A stretch of 34,285 nt of DNA from CAUZJO01 sp963580245 (GTDB lineage Bacteria; Sumerlaeota; Sumerlaeia; MVZB01), in the NCBI GenBank assembly GCA_963580245.1, contig CAUZJO010000035.1, forward strand, positions 1 through 34,285. The letters are read 5' to 3'. Below are positions 7,470 through 15,723 of the stretch, piece after piece. The notes under the pieces are model-generated. The model was given only the letters and a program-made list of their open reading frames with translations, searched no databases and was not told where the DNA came from. Each line of letters opens with the position of its first letter. Positions within the stretch are counted from its first letter, which is position 1. Both the position numbers and the translations under genes were made by a program.

Positions 7470-9971
7470 GTGACCCAACCCGAATCGACGCCACAAACCT
7501 CGACGGCCGATCAACAGGCACCCGAGCCGGACTGGGCGGTCTATTTCGGCCTGTTCCTCATTACGCTCTCCACCCTGCTGCTTGAGTTGGGGCTGACCCG
7601 CATCTTTAGCGTCATCATGTATTACCACATGGCGTTTTTCGCGGTTTCGGTGACGCTGTTCGGGATGGCCCTGGGCGGAGTCATCGTTCACTTTCTTCCG
7701 CGCGTGTTCACCGCCCAGCGCGCCCGGACGTGGATGGCCCGCATGGCCGCGGCATTCGCGGTTTCGCTCGTTGCCGCATTGGTCATCATGTTGGCGATCC
7801 GGTTCGACATCACGCGCAACCGCGTGCTAATCGGGCAGCTTCTCCTTGTCAGCGTGGCCCTGGCCGTCCCCTTCACCTGTAGCGGCGTGTCGGTCGCGAT
7901 CGCCTTGACGCGGTTCCCGCGACGGACCAACCGGCTTTATGGCTGCGACCTGGCGGGCGCCGCGCTCGGGTGCTTGTTGTTCGCGCCGCTCGTGAGCCGC
8001 TTCGGGGGCCCGGGCTTGGTCTTATGCGATGCCGTCATCCTATCGATCGCGGCATGGACGCTGGCCGGCGCTCGCGGTGCAGGGTCGTCATTCAAATTCA
8101 AAATCAACGGCTACTTCCTCGTCATCGGTCTAACGGCGATCGCGCTTATCTTTGGGAACGACCGTTGGACCGTCTTTCAGGTCCGACACGTCAGGGGCGG
8201 TTACTTCCAATCGGGGCAATTGGCCTATGACGAATGGAACGCCATTTCGCGGATCACGGGGGTCGCGGGCCGGGGCCACGCCTCCGGGACGGCCCCGGAG
8301 TTTCACGAACAGAGCGCGACCGACCAGATCACGTTGATGATCGACATGTTCGCCGCCACGCCGCTGACCCGATTCGACGGCGAGCGTTTCGATACTTTGT
8401 TTTACCCGTTCCATGACGTCAGTTACGCCGTGCATGCGGTGATCGAGGACGCGCGGGTCGCGGTCATCGGCGTCGGGGGAGGACGCGACGTGCTGGCCGC
8501 CAAGGCCTGGGGCCAGCCGCAAGTGGTCGGCATCGAACTCAATTCAAGGGTCATCGAGGCACTCACCGAAGACTTTCACGACTACGGCGGGTGCCCCCGC
8601 AGTTGGCCCGGCGTCACGATCGTCCAGGACGAGGCGCGTAGTTACCTCGCCCGTGCCGCGGAGCCGTTCGACGTCATCCAGGCTTCGCTCATCGACACGT
8701 TCGCCGCCACCGCCGCCGGGGCGTTCGTCCTGTCCGAAAACGGGCTGTATACCCTCCAGGGGTGGCGCATCTTCTTCGATCACCTAACCGAGCGTGGCAT
8801 CCTGACCATGTCGCGCTGGTATACCGAAGAAAACCCGGTCGAGTCGACGCGCCTGCTGGCCTTGGCCCGGGCGGCCCTGGAAGAGCGCGGCGCGCCGCGG
8901 CCTCAAGACCACATCTTGATGTTGCGCACCCCCAGACCCCACCAGCCCGAAGCCATGGCGCTGGCCACGATCCTGGTCAAGAAGTCCCCCTTCACGCGCG
9001 ACCAAGTCGAAAAGCTCGAACACTGGGCGGTGGAAAACCACCTGATCGTCTTGGTCACGCCCGAACGTGTCGAGAACGACGTCTTTCGCGAACTGCTGGA
9101 GTCCGAAAACCTAATGGATTTCGCCCGGTCGTTTCCATTCGACATCTCGCCGCCGACCGACGACAAGCCGTTTTTCTTCGACGTCCTGCGCTGGCGTGAT
9201 TTGCTCAAGAAGGAATACCGGCAGGGAAGCGACTACATCCGCTCGATCAACCTCAAACCGCTGGTCACGCTCGGCACGCTGCTGGCCACGGTGATCGTGA
9301 TGGCGTTCGCGTTTGTCATCGTGCCGTTGTGGATCGAATTGAGGAGATCGCGTTCCTCGGACAAGACGCCTCTCCGCCGGCGAATGGGCCGGATTACTTA
9401 TTTCATGATGCTGGGACTGGGTTACATCATGGTCGAGCTGACGCTGATGCAGCGCTTCACGAATTTTCTGGGCCATCCCGCCTACAGCTTAATGGTCTGT
9501 CTGTTCACGATGCTGCTGGCCAGCGGCTTGGGTTCGATGGCCGCGCCCCGCCTGTTCGGCCCTCGGGAGGGAGGGGAGGGCTCGCGCCGGCTCCAGTGGC
9601 TCAATGCCATGATCTTCGTGACCCTGCTGCTGACCCTGGCGGGCTCCTTGTGGATCATGAGGTCGTTCGTCGCGGCGCCCACCCCCGTGCGCATCCTCCT
9701 AGCCGGTCTGGCCTTCGCGCCGGCCGGTTTCCTGATGGGCATGCCCTTCCCGCTGGCGCTCCAGGCCGCGGCCGCCCGGCCGGGGGCGCCGCTCAGTTGG
9801 TATTGGGGGATCAACGGGGCCTTTTCGGTGTGCGCATCGGTCGCGGTGGTGGCCTTGGGTCACTCGATCGGATTAAACGGCGCGTTCGTCTGCGGAGCAC
9901 TGTGCTACCTGTGCGCGGCCCTCGTCAGCCCCGCCTTCGGCGCCCTCGACGGCCCCAGCCTCGACCGTTGA
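7470..9971 (+). CDS. Polytopic membrane protein with a central spermidine-synthase-like (class I SAM methyltransferase fold) domain
   Basis: The protein has 833 residues. Residues about 22-235 hold several membrane helices (VYFGLFLITLSTLLLELGLTRIF; MAFFAVSVTLFGMALGGVIV; VLIGQLLLVSVALAVPF). A soluble central part (about 240-600) contains VAVIGVGGGRDVLAAKAWG near residue 330, then VVGIELN and FDVIQASLIDTFAA, the nucleotide-binding layout of spermidine synthase-like folds. The C-terminal third returns to membrane helices, ending near YWGINGAFSVCASVAVVALG. Such MFS-like/SpeE-like fusions are common in planctomycete-type genomes and their substrate is generally unknown; polyamine synthesis should not be assumed. 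The GTG start at 7470 is used, with weak ribosome-binding signal. Its 3' end overlaps the convergent glycosyltransferase gene by 99 bp. Confidence 0.85.
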   Translation: MTQPESTPQTSTADQQAPEPDWAVYFGLFLITLSTLLLELGLTRIFSVIMYYHMAFFAVSVTLFGMALGGVIVHFLPRVFTAQRARTWMARMAAAFAVSLVAALVIMLAIRFDITRNRVLIGQLLLVSVALAVPFTCSGVSVAIALTRFPRRTNRLYGCDLAGAALGCLLFAPLVSRFGGPGLVLCDAVILSIAAWTLAGARGAGSSFKFKINGYFLVIGLTAIALIFGNDRWTVFQVRHVRGGYFQSGQLAYDEWNAISRITGVAGRGHASGTAPEFHEQSATDQITLMIDMFAATPLTRFDGERFDTLFYPFHDVSYAVHAVIEDARVAVIGVGGGRDVLAAKAWGQPQVVGIELNSRVIEALTEDFHDYGGCPRSWPGVTIVQDEARSYLARAAEPFDVIQASLIDTFAATAAGAFVLSENGLYTLQGWRIFFDHLTERGILTMSRWYTEENPVESTRLLALARAALEERGAPRPQDHILMLRTPRPHQPEAMALATILVKKSPFTRDQVEKLEHWAVENHLIVLVTPERVENDVFRELLESENLMDFARSFPFDISPPTDDKPFFFDVLRWRDLLKKEYRQGSDYIRSINLKPLVTLGTLLATVIVMAFAFVIVPLWIELRRSRSSDKTPLRRRMGRITYFMMLGLGYIMVELTLMQRFTNFLGHPAYSLMVCLFTMLLASGLGSMAAPRLFGPREGGEGSRRLQWLNAMIFVTLLLTLAGSLWIMRSFVAAPTPVRILLAGLAFAPAGFLMGMPFPLALQAAAARPGAPLSWYWGINGAFSVCASVAVVALGHSIGLNGAFVCGALCYLCAALVSPAFGALDGPSLDR

Positions 9972-10991
9972 ACTCGACGCGCCCCGCTCTTGGGCGATCC
10001 GGCGCAGGATTTCGACCAGCTCCTCGTCGCTGCGGAACAGGGCCGAGCCCTCGGTGAGTTGTTCGGCCAGGCCCCCCGTATCGGCCGCGATCATCGGACG
10101 GTCGTACACGGCGGCGCGGGCGGCCACGGCCGAGGTCCAGATCTCGTTATAGGGCAGCAGCAGATAGTCCGCCGCGACGACCCACGTGTCGAATTCCTCG
10201 TCCGGGACATACCCCTGGACCACTTCGACGCGCGGGTCGGCTTGGGCCAGCTCGTGCAGCAGGCGAGCGTAGTCATGCGCGACGTCCCAGTCCAGCCGGA
10301 CCGATCCGACCACTCGCAGCCGCGTGTTATCGCCCTGGACCTGACTGAACGCGCGAATGGCCCGGTCGAACCCCTTGTGGGGCTGGATGAAACCGAGGCA
10401 CAGCAGCAGCGTCGCGTCGGGCTCGATCCCCAGCGCCCCGCGCGCGCCGGCCCGGCTCAATTTGCAAAGGCGTTTCAGGTACTTATGCTGCGGCCAGATC
10501 TCGAAGGCCTTGCGCCGCGGGTCCAGTCGATAGAACTCGGCGAAGGCGTCGCGCTCACGCACCGAGTGGAAGATGATCCGGTGGGCCAGCCGCCAGTACC
10601 AACGGTCGATGCGGTGGCGCAACGCCCCTCGCGCCTGCTGGCCCAGTTTGAAGCTCGACTCATGGATCAGAAACGAGACCCTGCGGCCCATGAGCAGCAT
10701 GACCAGCAGGAAGGCGAAGCTCGTCATGAAGCGGCTGGCGCGGTCCTCGGACTCGTAGAAGAATTGGGGCGTGAAATGGATGTAGACGTCGCCATAGGCC
10801 CACAGATACTTGAGCAGGCGAAGCGGCCGGAAGCGCCCATAGAGTTGCACCGGAAAGTCGCCATGGCCTTCGGGCGGCGAGAGCACGTCGACCACATGCC
10901 CCTCTTTGCGCAATCCATCGACCTGCTGCGCCGCGTACTTTCCGACGCCGCAGTTCATCGGCGGGTAGGTGGAGACGACCAGGATGTTCAT
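9873..10991 (-). CDS. Glycosyltransferase family 4-like protein
   Basis: The 372-residue protein starts MNILVVSTYPPMNCGVGKYA, the N-terminal Rossmann strand and Gly loop of GT-B enzymes. The C-terminal half has LLLCLGFIQPHKGFDRAIRAF, VEVVQGYVPDEEFDTWV, and AADYLLLPYNEIWTSAVAARA followed by MIAADTGGLAEQL, the donor-nucleotide-binding region of GT4 (GT1/RfaB-like) enzymes. It probably transfers a sugar from a nucleotide donor to a surface glycan on the cytoplasmic side; the acceptor is unknown. The last 38 residues (ASSSTVEAGAVEGAEGG...) are low-complexity and read through the 3' end of the convergent gene, overlapping it by 99 bp, so the natural terminus may have been shorter. It stands alone with 327 bp upstream. 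Confidence 0.88.
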   Translation of the reverse strand: MNILVVSTYPPMNCGVGKYAAQQVDGLRKEGHVVDVLSPPEGHGDFPVQLYGRFRPLRLLKYLWAYGDVYIHFTPQFFYESEDRASRFMTSFAFLLVMLLMGRRVSFLIHESSFKLGQQARGALRHRIDRWYWRLAHRIIFHSVRERDAFAEFYRLDPRRKAFEIWPQHKYLKRLCKLSRAGARGALGIEPDATLLLCLGFIQPHKGFDRAIRAFSQVQGDNTRLRVVGSVRLDWDVAHDYARLLHELAQADPRVEVVQGYVPDEEFDTWVVAADYLLLPYNEIWTSAVAARAAVYDRPMIAADTGGLAEQLTEGSALFRSDEELVEILRRIAQERGASSSTVEAGAVEGAEGGADEGRAQVAQCSADERAV

Positions 10992-11318
10992 GAATGAGGG
11001 CCCATCGTCCGAGCTCGAAGGTTCAGTCTCTTGCGTTTACGGTCTTGGGTAAGACATCCCTTACCCGAAAGGTTCCATTGCGCTTCCCCTAAGACCACAT
11101 CCGATCGTGGCTCTTATCCTACCGGCCCCCGCCCCGAACTTACAAGCTTCGGGAAGGGAGGGTCGCGGGCGGGGATATGGCGCGCTATTGGGAGTCCCCG
11201 CCGATTCGACGAAGGATCCCCGTTCTCGTATATGTCCGGTTCTTGGATATCGGGAACCCTCTGGTCGTGGCGTACTTGGCGTTTACCCAGCCGCGGCACC
11301 GCCACTCGGGTGGGCTTG
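10992..11318. other. Intergenic region upstream of the glycosyltransferase
   Basis: No gene is supported here. The only structure noticed is the small hairpin at 11047-11066. The region should contain the glycosyltransferase promoter, but no clear -35/-10 pair was identified on the minus strand. Confidence 0.5.
11047..11066. repeat. 7-bp perfect inverted repeat upstream of the glycosyltransferase
   Basis: GGGTAAG (11047-11053), loop ACATCC, CTTACCC (11060-11066). It lies 56-75 bp upstream of the glycosyltransferase start, where an operator or leader hairpin would sit. Confidence 0.4.
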
Positions 11319-12353
11319 TCAATCCTCGCCGATGCCCTCGCTCTTGACCGCGTCCACCGCGGCGCTTTGTTGGGTTGACCGCGCTTGAACGACCGCCTCT
11401 CGCGGCCCGAACCGTGCGGTGCGAGTATCCTGTTCCCGACCCGTGTGTTCCGCGAGCGGGCCGTACAACGAAGGGCGACGGGTCTTCATCCACCGTTGTC
11501 CCGTGCACCTGTCGAGCAAATGAGGATCAAGGTCCGCCGCCACCATTGCATCCCGTGCTTTGGATGTCTCGACAAGAATGTCGCCGTAGGGGTCGAGGAT
11601 CATCGCGTTGCCGGTCCGGACTTCGTCGTCATCGACACCTACACCGTTGCTGTAGACGAGAAACAGACCATTGTCGTGCGCGCGAGCCGGCAGCCAATGC
11701 ATCAACCATGCCCGGCCCTTGGGCCCACGAAACTCTGCCTCGATGGCTGCGGGATTCTTGTCTCGATTCTCCCACAATCGAGGGTCAATCCGTCCCATGC
11801 AGCGTGGACTGGGCGTATCGCATCCCCCCGTCTGGTGAGGTGCCAACAAGATCTCCGCTCCTTGAAGGGCCGTGATCCGCACATTCTCTCCAATGTTATT
11901 GTCATAGCAAATGAGCACGCCCACCCGTGCGCCCTGCGGAATATCGAACACCGTGTATTGGTCACCGGACGACATGTGTTCACTGATGAAACAGTGGATC
12001 TTCCGATGAGATACAATCCGTCCATCAGGCATGGCCATGACATAGGTGTTATAGAGTTGTCCGTCTGTTTTTTCGATAAGTCCGGCGCCGATCGTCATGT
12101 TGTACGCCGTTGCCAGTGCCAGTAGCTCTTGGGAGGAACTACCCGAAGGAACCGGTTCAGCCAGGGCCTCGATTTCTGCTCGGGCAAGCTTCCGGACGTG
12201 CCAGTAGCCCGTGATGCACATCTCGGGGAAGGCGATGAGATCCACCTTCCGTGCAAACGCATCCCCGACGAACGATCTTATTCTCTTAAGATTGAAGCCT
12301 TTATCGCCCGGTGCGTGATTAAACTGAACTGCTGCCGCTTTGATTTTCCTCAC
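11319..12353 (-). CDS. Carbon-nitrogen hydrolase (nitrilase superfamily)
   Basis: The 344-residue protein carries the full Glu-Lys-Cys triad of the nitrilase superfamily: Glu44 in LIAFPEMCITG, Lys118 in VSHRKIHCF and Cys149 in VGVLICYDNNIGEN. The cysteine attacks an amide or nitrile carbon; most close relatives are amidases or N-carbamoyl hydrolases rather than true nitrilases. An unusual insertion after the cysteine (about residues 175-215, TPSPRCMGRIDPRLWENRD) precedes ARAHDNGLFLVYSNGVG. The C-terminal 40 residues are low in conserved motifs. Start GTG 12353 has TGGAG about 10 nt upstream. The gene is 48 bp downstream of the amidase-like gene and may share its transcript. No neighbouring pathway identifies the substrate. 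Confidence 0.9.
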   Translation of the reverse strand: MRKIKAAAVQFNHAPGDKGFNLKRIRSFVGDAFARKVDLIAFPEMCITGYWHVRKLARAEIEALAEPVPSGSSSQELLALATAYNMTIGAGLIEKTDGQLYNTYVMAMPDGRIVSHRKIHCFISEHMSSGDQYTVFDIPQGARVGVLICYDNNIGENVRITALQGAEILLAPHQTGGCDTPSPRCMGRIDPRLWENRDKNPAAIEAEFRGPKGRAWLMHWLPARAHDNGLFLVYSNGVGVDDDEVRTGNAMILDPYGDILVETSKARDAMVAADLDPHLLDRCTGQRWMKTRRPSLYGPLAEHTGREQDTRTARFGPREAVVQARSTQQSAAVDAVKSEGIGED

Positions 12354-12401
12354 GGATTGACTCCATGGTGCTCGGATTCAACCATCAGCAACCCAACAAC
12401 A

Positions 12402-13952
12402 CTAAAACCTGACGCGCTCCATCTGCCGGATGTATTCGATCAGCGCCGCATAGACCGCTTTGGCCAGCATCTCGGCCCGTTCCGCGTTCAGGGGCGGATC
12501 CTCGTCGCGGCCAATGGGAACGATCAGCCCGGCCGAGGGACAATCGACCCGTCGCAGCAAATAAGCGGGGGCCAGGTCATAATGGACGGTCTGATCGGGG
12601 AATTGCCGGCCCAATTCGTTGCGCAAGAGCGAACCGAGGGCGAGGGCTTGGAATTGATGGCGATGATACGGCGCCGGCGGGTCCCTCGCCGTTCGGGCCC
12701 GCTGGCGGTCCTGGGGCCAAAGCGCCTCGTGGGCGACCCAGACCATGTAGGATTGCTCGGCGGGATCAATTCCCTCGGAAACGGGCAGGGCGATCAGGTC
12801 GACGAGCAATTGCGGTCCGCCGGCGATCACCTCATTGAGCAAGGTGCCTTGATCGCGTCTGGGCGTTGCCGGCGTGACGAGCGCGACGTCGAGGGAACCG
12901 GTGATCGCAAGCTTTCCGCGCAGGAGTTCCCCCACGGCCTTCAGGGGTTGGTCGCAAACCACGGTGACGCGTCGAGGGGGGTAGCGGTGGTCCAAATCGG
13001 CCAGTTGTTCCCAGGTCAGACTGATCCGGTCGGCGAGGGTGGAGGGAGGCAACAGCGACATCGCTCCGGCGGATGCCAGATTGGTCGCATTGACCGGATC
13101 GGTCTGACTCGTCAGCACTACCCGTGGGACGGTCGGGCCGCCCCCGGGCACCGGCGCGCTCGACTGGGTTCCAGCGGGGGCTTCCATCGCGAACTCGTGC
13201 CCCGGGAGCGGGGTGGGGGCGGTCGGCGCAGACTCGATGGGGAAGCCCAGAGCGTGCTCCGGTGTCCCCTGCTCCAGGAACACGCTGTCGCTGGTCGGAG
13301 CCGAATCGAGGAGGTACTCGTCAAATGGCTGCAGATCCTCCCCGCCTACCTCAGCCAAGAGATCGGCCGGTCCAATCTCCATTTCGCTGGGCGGGGGTCG
13401 GTCAAAGATGGTCGAGGGGACGCCGGGGACGGTTGGCATCTGGGGTTCAAGTTGCTCCTCGAGGGCCGGCGATGGGGAATCCTGCGCAGATTGATCCGCC
13501 GAATCCGCCTGGACCGGGAGGTAGTCGATGCCTAGCACTTTGAATATCTCCAACACGTTCTCCAGGGGAATCACGATCCTCCCTCTGCGCTTCATCAGGG
13601 GACGATCGGCCTTGCGGAGTTTGCCGTCCACGATCAGGGCGGGGGTGCGCAACAGGGCATCGATGCGATGACCCTCGGCCTCGATGCGCAGGAGGCCGGA
13701 TTCGGGATTCCATTTGACCTTGGCCTCGGGGAAATAGTTATTGATCAGGCCCGAAAACTCCCGCCGTTCAACGACCATGCCTCCCGAGTCTTCCCACGGG
13801 AATAGCGTGAACGTCTCGAATGTGGCCTCGTTTGGGTCTTCGTGGGCGTCCTCTTCGGCGAGGACGGGCCGAGGGCCGGCAACGGCCCAGATCAGCCCTA
13901 GTAACCAAACCATCGTGCGGAGGGGGCGCCGAACGGCGCGCGGGAGTATCAT
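12402..13952 (-). CDS. Secreted N-acetylmuramoyl-L-alanine amidase (Amidase_3)-like protein, probably catalytically inactive
   Basis: From ATG 13952 the protein has 516 residues and a signal peptide (PLRTMVWLLGLIWAVAG, then RPVLA). Residues about 50-140 (GGMVVERREFSGLINNYFPEAKVKWNPESG, RIVIPLENVLEIFKVLGI) resemble the copper-amine-oxidase-N/AMIN-type domain that often precedes cell-wall amidases. A Pro-rich linker of about 150 residues follows. The C-terminal domain ends HYDLAPAYLLRRVDCPSAG, LIVPIGRD, AEMLAKAVYAALIEYI, the same layout as the end of Amidase_3 enzymes. The usual zinc ligands and catalytic Glu (GHGG, E, HxN and VExGF motifs) were not found: the expected SIHAN strand reads LLVDLIALPVSEG. 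It may therefore be a peptidoglycan-binding pseudoenzyme or regulator (inference). An upstream TTG at 13982 is an alternative start. Confidence 0.7.
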   Translation of the reverse strand: MILPRAVRRPLRTMVWLLGLIWAVAGPRPVLAEEDAHEDPNEATFETFTLFPWEDSGGMVVERREFSGLINNYFPEAKVKWNPESGLLRIEAEGHRIDALLRTPALIVDGKLRKADRPLMKRRGRIVIPLENVLEIFKVLGIDYLPVQADSADQSAQDSPSPALEEQLEPQMPTVPGVPSTIFDRPPPSEMEIGPADLLAEVGGEDLQPFDEYLLDSAPTSDSVFLEQGTPEHALGFPIESAPTAPTPLPGHEFAMEAPAGTQSSAPVPGGGPTVPRVVLTSQTDPVNATNLASAGAMSLLPPSTLADRISLTWEQLADLDHRYPPRRVTVVCDQPLKAVGELLRGKLAITGSLDVALVTPATPRRDQGTLLNEVIAGGPQLLVDLIALPVSEGIDPAEQSYMVWVAHEALWPQDRQRARTARDPPAPYHRHQFQALALGSLLRNELGRQFPDQTVHYDLAPAYLLRRVDCPSAGLIVPIGRDEDPPLNAERAEMLAKAVYAALIEYIRQMERVRF

Positions 13953-14155
13953 CGGGATGGACTTCGGGTTTCGGTTGATCAAGGCGGCGTCACGGCCGCC
14001 GCTCCCATCGTGGGTATTCTAGCATCCGGGCCCGGCATCGGTCGCCAAAAAACGACCTGCCCGCGCCCCCCGACCGGTCCACGGAGGCGACCCGAAAAAA
14101 ATAAAAAAAGGGGGTTGACAGTAGAACTGGGGCGACCTAGTGTGGGCCAAGATTT

Positions 14156-14192
14156 TTGGCTTGGATATCCACACACATACAATATATTGTAT
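14156..14192 (+). promoter_or_regulatory. Promoter overlapping a 16-bp perfect palindrome
   Basis: ATACAATATATTGTAT at 14177-14192 is a perfect palindrome in high-GC surroundings. Its left half provides a -10 TACAAT (14178-14183), 16 bp after TTGGCT (14156-14161), on the plus strand. By symmetry the same -10 hexamer exists on the minus strand (14191-14186), pointing at the amidase-like gene. It could be an operator, a bidirectional promoter, or both. Confidence 0.45.
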
Positions 14193-14455
14193 TTCAACGG
14201 ATGGACCTAAAGATTAACACAAGCTTTGTTCTCGGGAGCGGGTCGGCTGAGAGTCCGATCGCAATTCCGTGGGTGGTACGGTCAGTCAGCCTGGTCGGCC
14301 CTATCCGCTGAGAACAAACAGAAAGGACGGTCTGGATCACTCGGAGGCCTGCTTCTATCTGCCTGCTCATTTCTCTCTCGTTCCTCTTCATCGAAGCCAG
14401 GCTTCGACTTGCCACATGCGTAACATCATGGCATTCCCCCGCCATGTCCGCTATA

Positions 14456-14797
14456 CTACCTCCGGTGTATCCAGACCGTTCCTCTCCAAACCACAGACCC
14501 CGCCGACAACACCCGAACTGAAAACCGCGAAATCCGAGACGCCCGACATTCCCCCAGGCTGCGGACGCCTGGCTCTCCTACCATTATAGTATGGTCCCGC
14601 GTGGCCACCGGCGTCAACCTGAAACCCTCCGGGGCCGGAGTGACGAGCGCGTGGATTCTTTGCCCTCGATAGTTTGGTGGTGCTCTCGAGATGCGCCCGC
14701 TGGAACCGCTCTGAGGAGAAAGTCCTTGTGCGAGGGCCGGAGGGGGAACTAAAATTGCGCCCGTGGTAATGATATGAACAGGATGGATCCGATGCAT
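14456..14797 (-). CDS. Possible small secreted hypothetical protein
   Basis: From ATG 14797 the frame encodes 113 residues starting MHRIHPVHIITTGAILVPPP followed by ALAQG, which looks like a weak signal peptide with an Ala-x-Ala site. The rest (PNYRGQRIHALVTPAPEGF, TRDHTIMVGEPGVRS) matches nothing I recognise. An overlapping frame of similar length exists, codon bias is unconvincing and no strong ribosome-binding site is visible. It may be spurious. Confidence 0.22.
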   Translation of the reverse strand: MHRIHPVHIITTGAILVPPPALAQGLSPQSGSSGRISRAPPNYRGQRIHALVTPAPEGFRLTPVATRDHTIMVGEPGVRSLGECRASRISRFSVRVLSAGSVVWRGTVWIHRR

Positions 14798-14944
14798 GGA
14801 AGGTCTGTCCGAAACGTCGGGGCGGAGCCGCCGAGCCAATGTCAGCGTTCTTCACGAACGACTTGTGCTCGCTGATCAACCTCCCACGAATCCTCCCAAT
14901 GCCGCCGGTCGGACGCGATCCTGAGGGTGGCGGGGAACAGATTG

Positions 14945-15676
14945 ATGTCTACGTCACGACGGCCCCCAACGAGCATTCTGATCGTGATCTGCCTGATCGC
15001 CGGGTTGGTTGCCTGCTCGGCTCCCGAGGGGCAAGAGGGGGCGAAATCGGGGGCCGGCGGGGTCGAAACCCCACCCGGCCAGTTGTCGGAACTGAAAAAC
15101 GGGCTTGCGGGGGTGCGAGAAAAAGCGACGGATTTGGAGAATCGTCTGGCCAACATCCAGACCCGGCACCAGGCCGATATCGATAAGGCGATTGACGCGG
15201 GTCGCGAGTTGAGCGAGCAAGTCACGCATCTCCAACGTCAGGCAAACGTCATGGCGGGCGATGAAACGCCGTTGCCGATGGTCAAGGCCCTGGATGATGA
15301 AACGACACCGGTCGAGTTGGCAAACGGTGGGACAGGGGACGGGTTAGGGCCGGGAAGTCCCCCCGGTCATTGGCTCCTCCAGGTGCTCGCTCTGATCGTG
15401 GTCGTGATCGCCATCCTGGTCATCATCAAGATATTCCTGGGCCGCTGGGGCGTCGAGGATGAGGAGGATTACGAGACGGAGGAGGCGGTGCTCGAGACCG
15501 AGGAGGGGACCATACGTCTTTCGCCCAACGTGCGCGCCATGGCGGGCGAACCCGTCCATGAGACCGATGCGGAAGTAGACGACCTCGCGCCGGACGATTA
15601 CGGGGAAACCGAAGAAGAGACTTCAAAAGACCCCGGCCGCGATGAGGGACCGGACGAGGGGGATGAAAAGACCTGA
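14945..15676 (+). CDS. Lipoprotein with coiled coil, internal membrane helix and acidic tail
   Basis: Starting at ATG 14945 the protein has 243 residues. The leader ends LIAGLVAC, a clear lipobox, with Cys24 as the lipidated residue. Residues about 45-105 (LSELKNGLAGVREKATDLEN, LEQVTHLQRQ-like heptads) form a probable coiled coil. A second hydrophobic helix (about 142-168, WLLQVLALIVVVIAILVII) is followed by a strongly acidic tail (EDEEDYETEE to the C terminus). A lipid anchor plus a downstream membrane helix is unusual and leaves the acidic tail on the far side of the inner membrane (inference). GTG 14927 is in frame but ATG 14945 gives the standard leader and follows GGGGAA. It is convergent with the PA14/TPR gene, 47 bp away. 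Family unknown. Confidence 0.7.
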   Translation: MSTSRRPPTSILIVICLIAGLVACSAPEGQEGAKSGAGGVETPPGQLSELKNGLAGVREKATDLENRLANIQTRHQADIDKAIDAGRELSEQVTHLQRQANVMAGDETPLPMVKALDDETTPVELANGGTGDGLGPGSPPGHWLLQVLALIVVVIAILVIIKIFLGRWGVEDEEDYETEEAVLETEEGTIRLSPNVRAMAGEPVHETDAEVDDLAPDDYGETEEETSKDPGRDEGPDEGDEKT

Positions 15677-15690
15677 CGCGCGAACGCGCG
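15677..15690. terminator. CG hairpin between convergent genes
   Basis: CGCGCG-AA-CGCGCG begins immediately after the TGA of the lipoprotein gene and lies in the 47-bp gap before the end of the convergent PA14/TPR gene. It may act as a bidirectional terminator hairpin, but the following T-content is modest and interrupted. Confidence 0.35.
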
Positions 15691-15723
15691 CCGTTTCATT
15701 CGTTTCATGGGGAGTTGGTCGAT

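Larger units (their letters stand above)
13983..14944. other. Long gene-poor spacer
   Basis: About 960 bp separate the divergent amidase-like gene and the lipoprotein gene. The region holds an A-rich stretch (14093-14109), a TTGACA hexamer at 14115-14120, the palindromic promoter at 14156-14192 and one weak minus-strand frame (14456-14797). The rest (about 14200-14450 and 14800-14944) shows no gene I can support; a non-coding RNA is possible but unproven. Confidence 0.55.

Noticed and set aside
12129..13535. 468-codon plus-strand frame opposite the amidase-like and nitrilase genes
   Set aside because: It spans two real minus-strand genes and has no domain, no ribosome-binding site and a composition typical of an antisense shadow.
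14093..14110. Poly-A stretch as a minus-strand terminator
   Set aside because: The minus strand has a T-run here but no stable hairpin directly before it.
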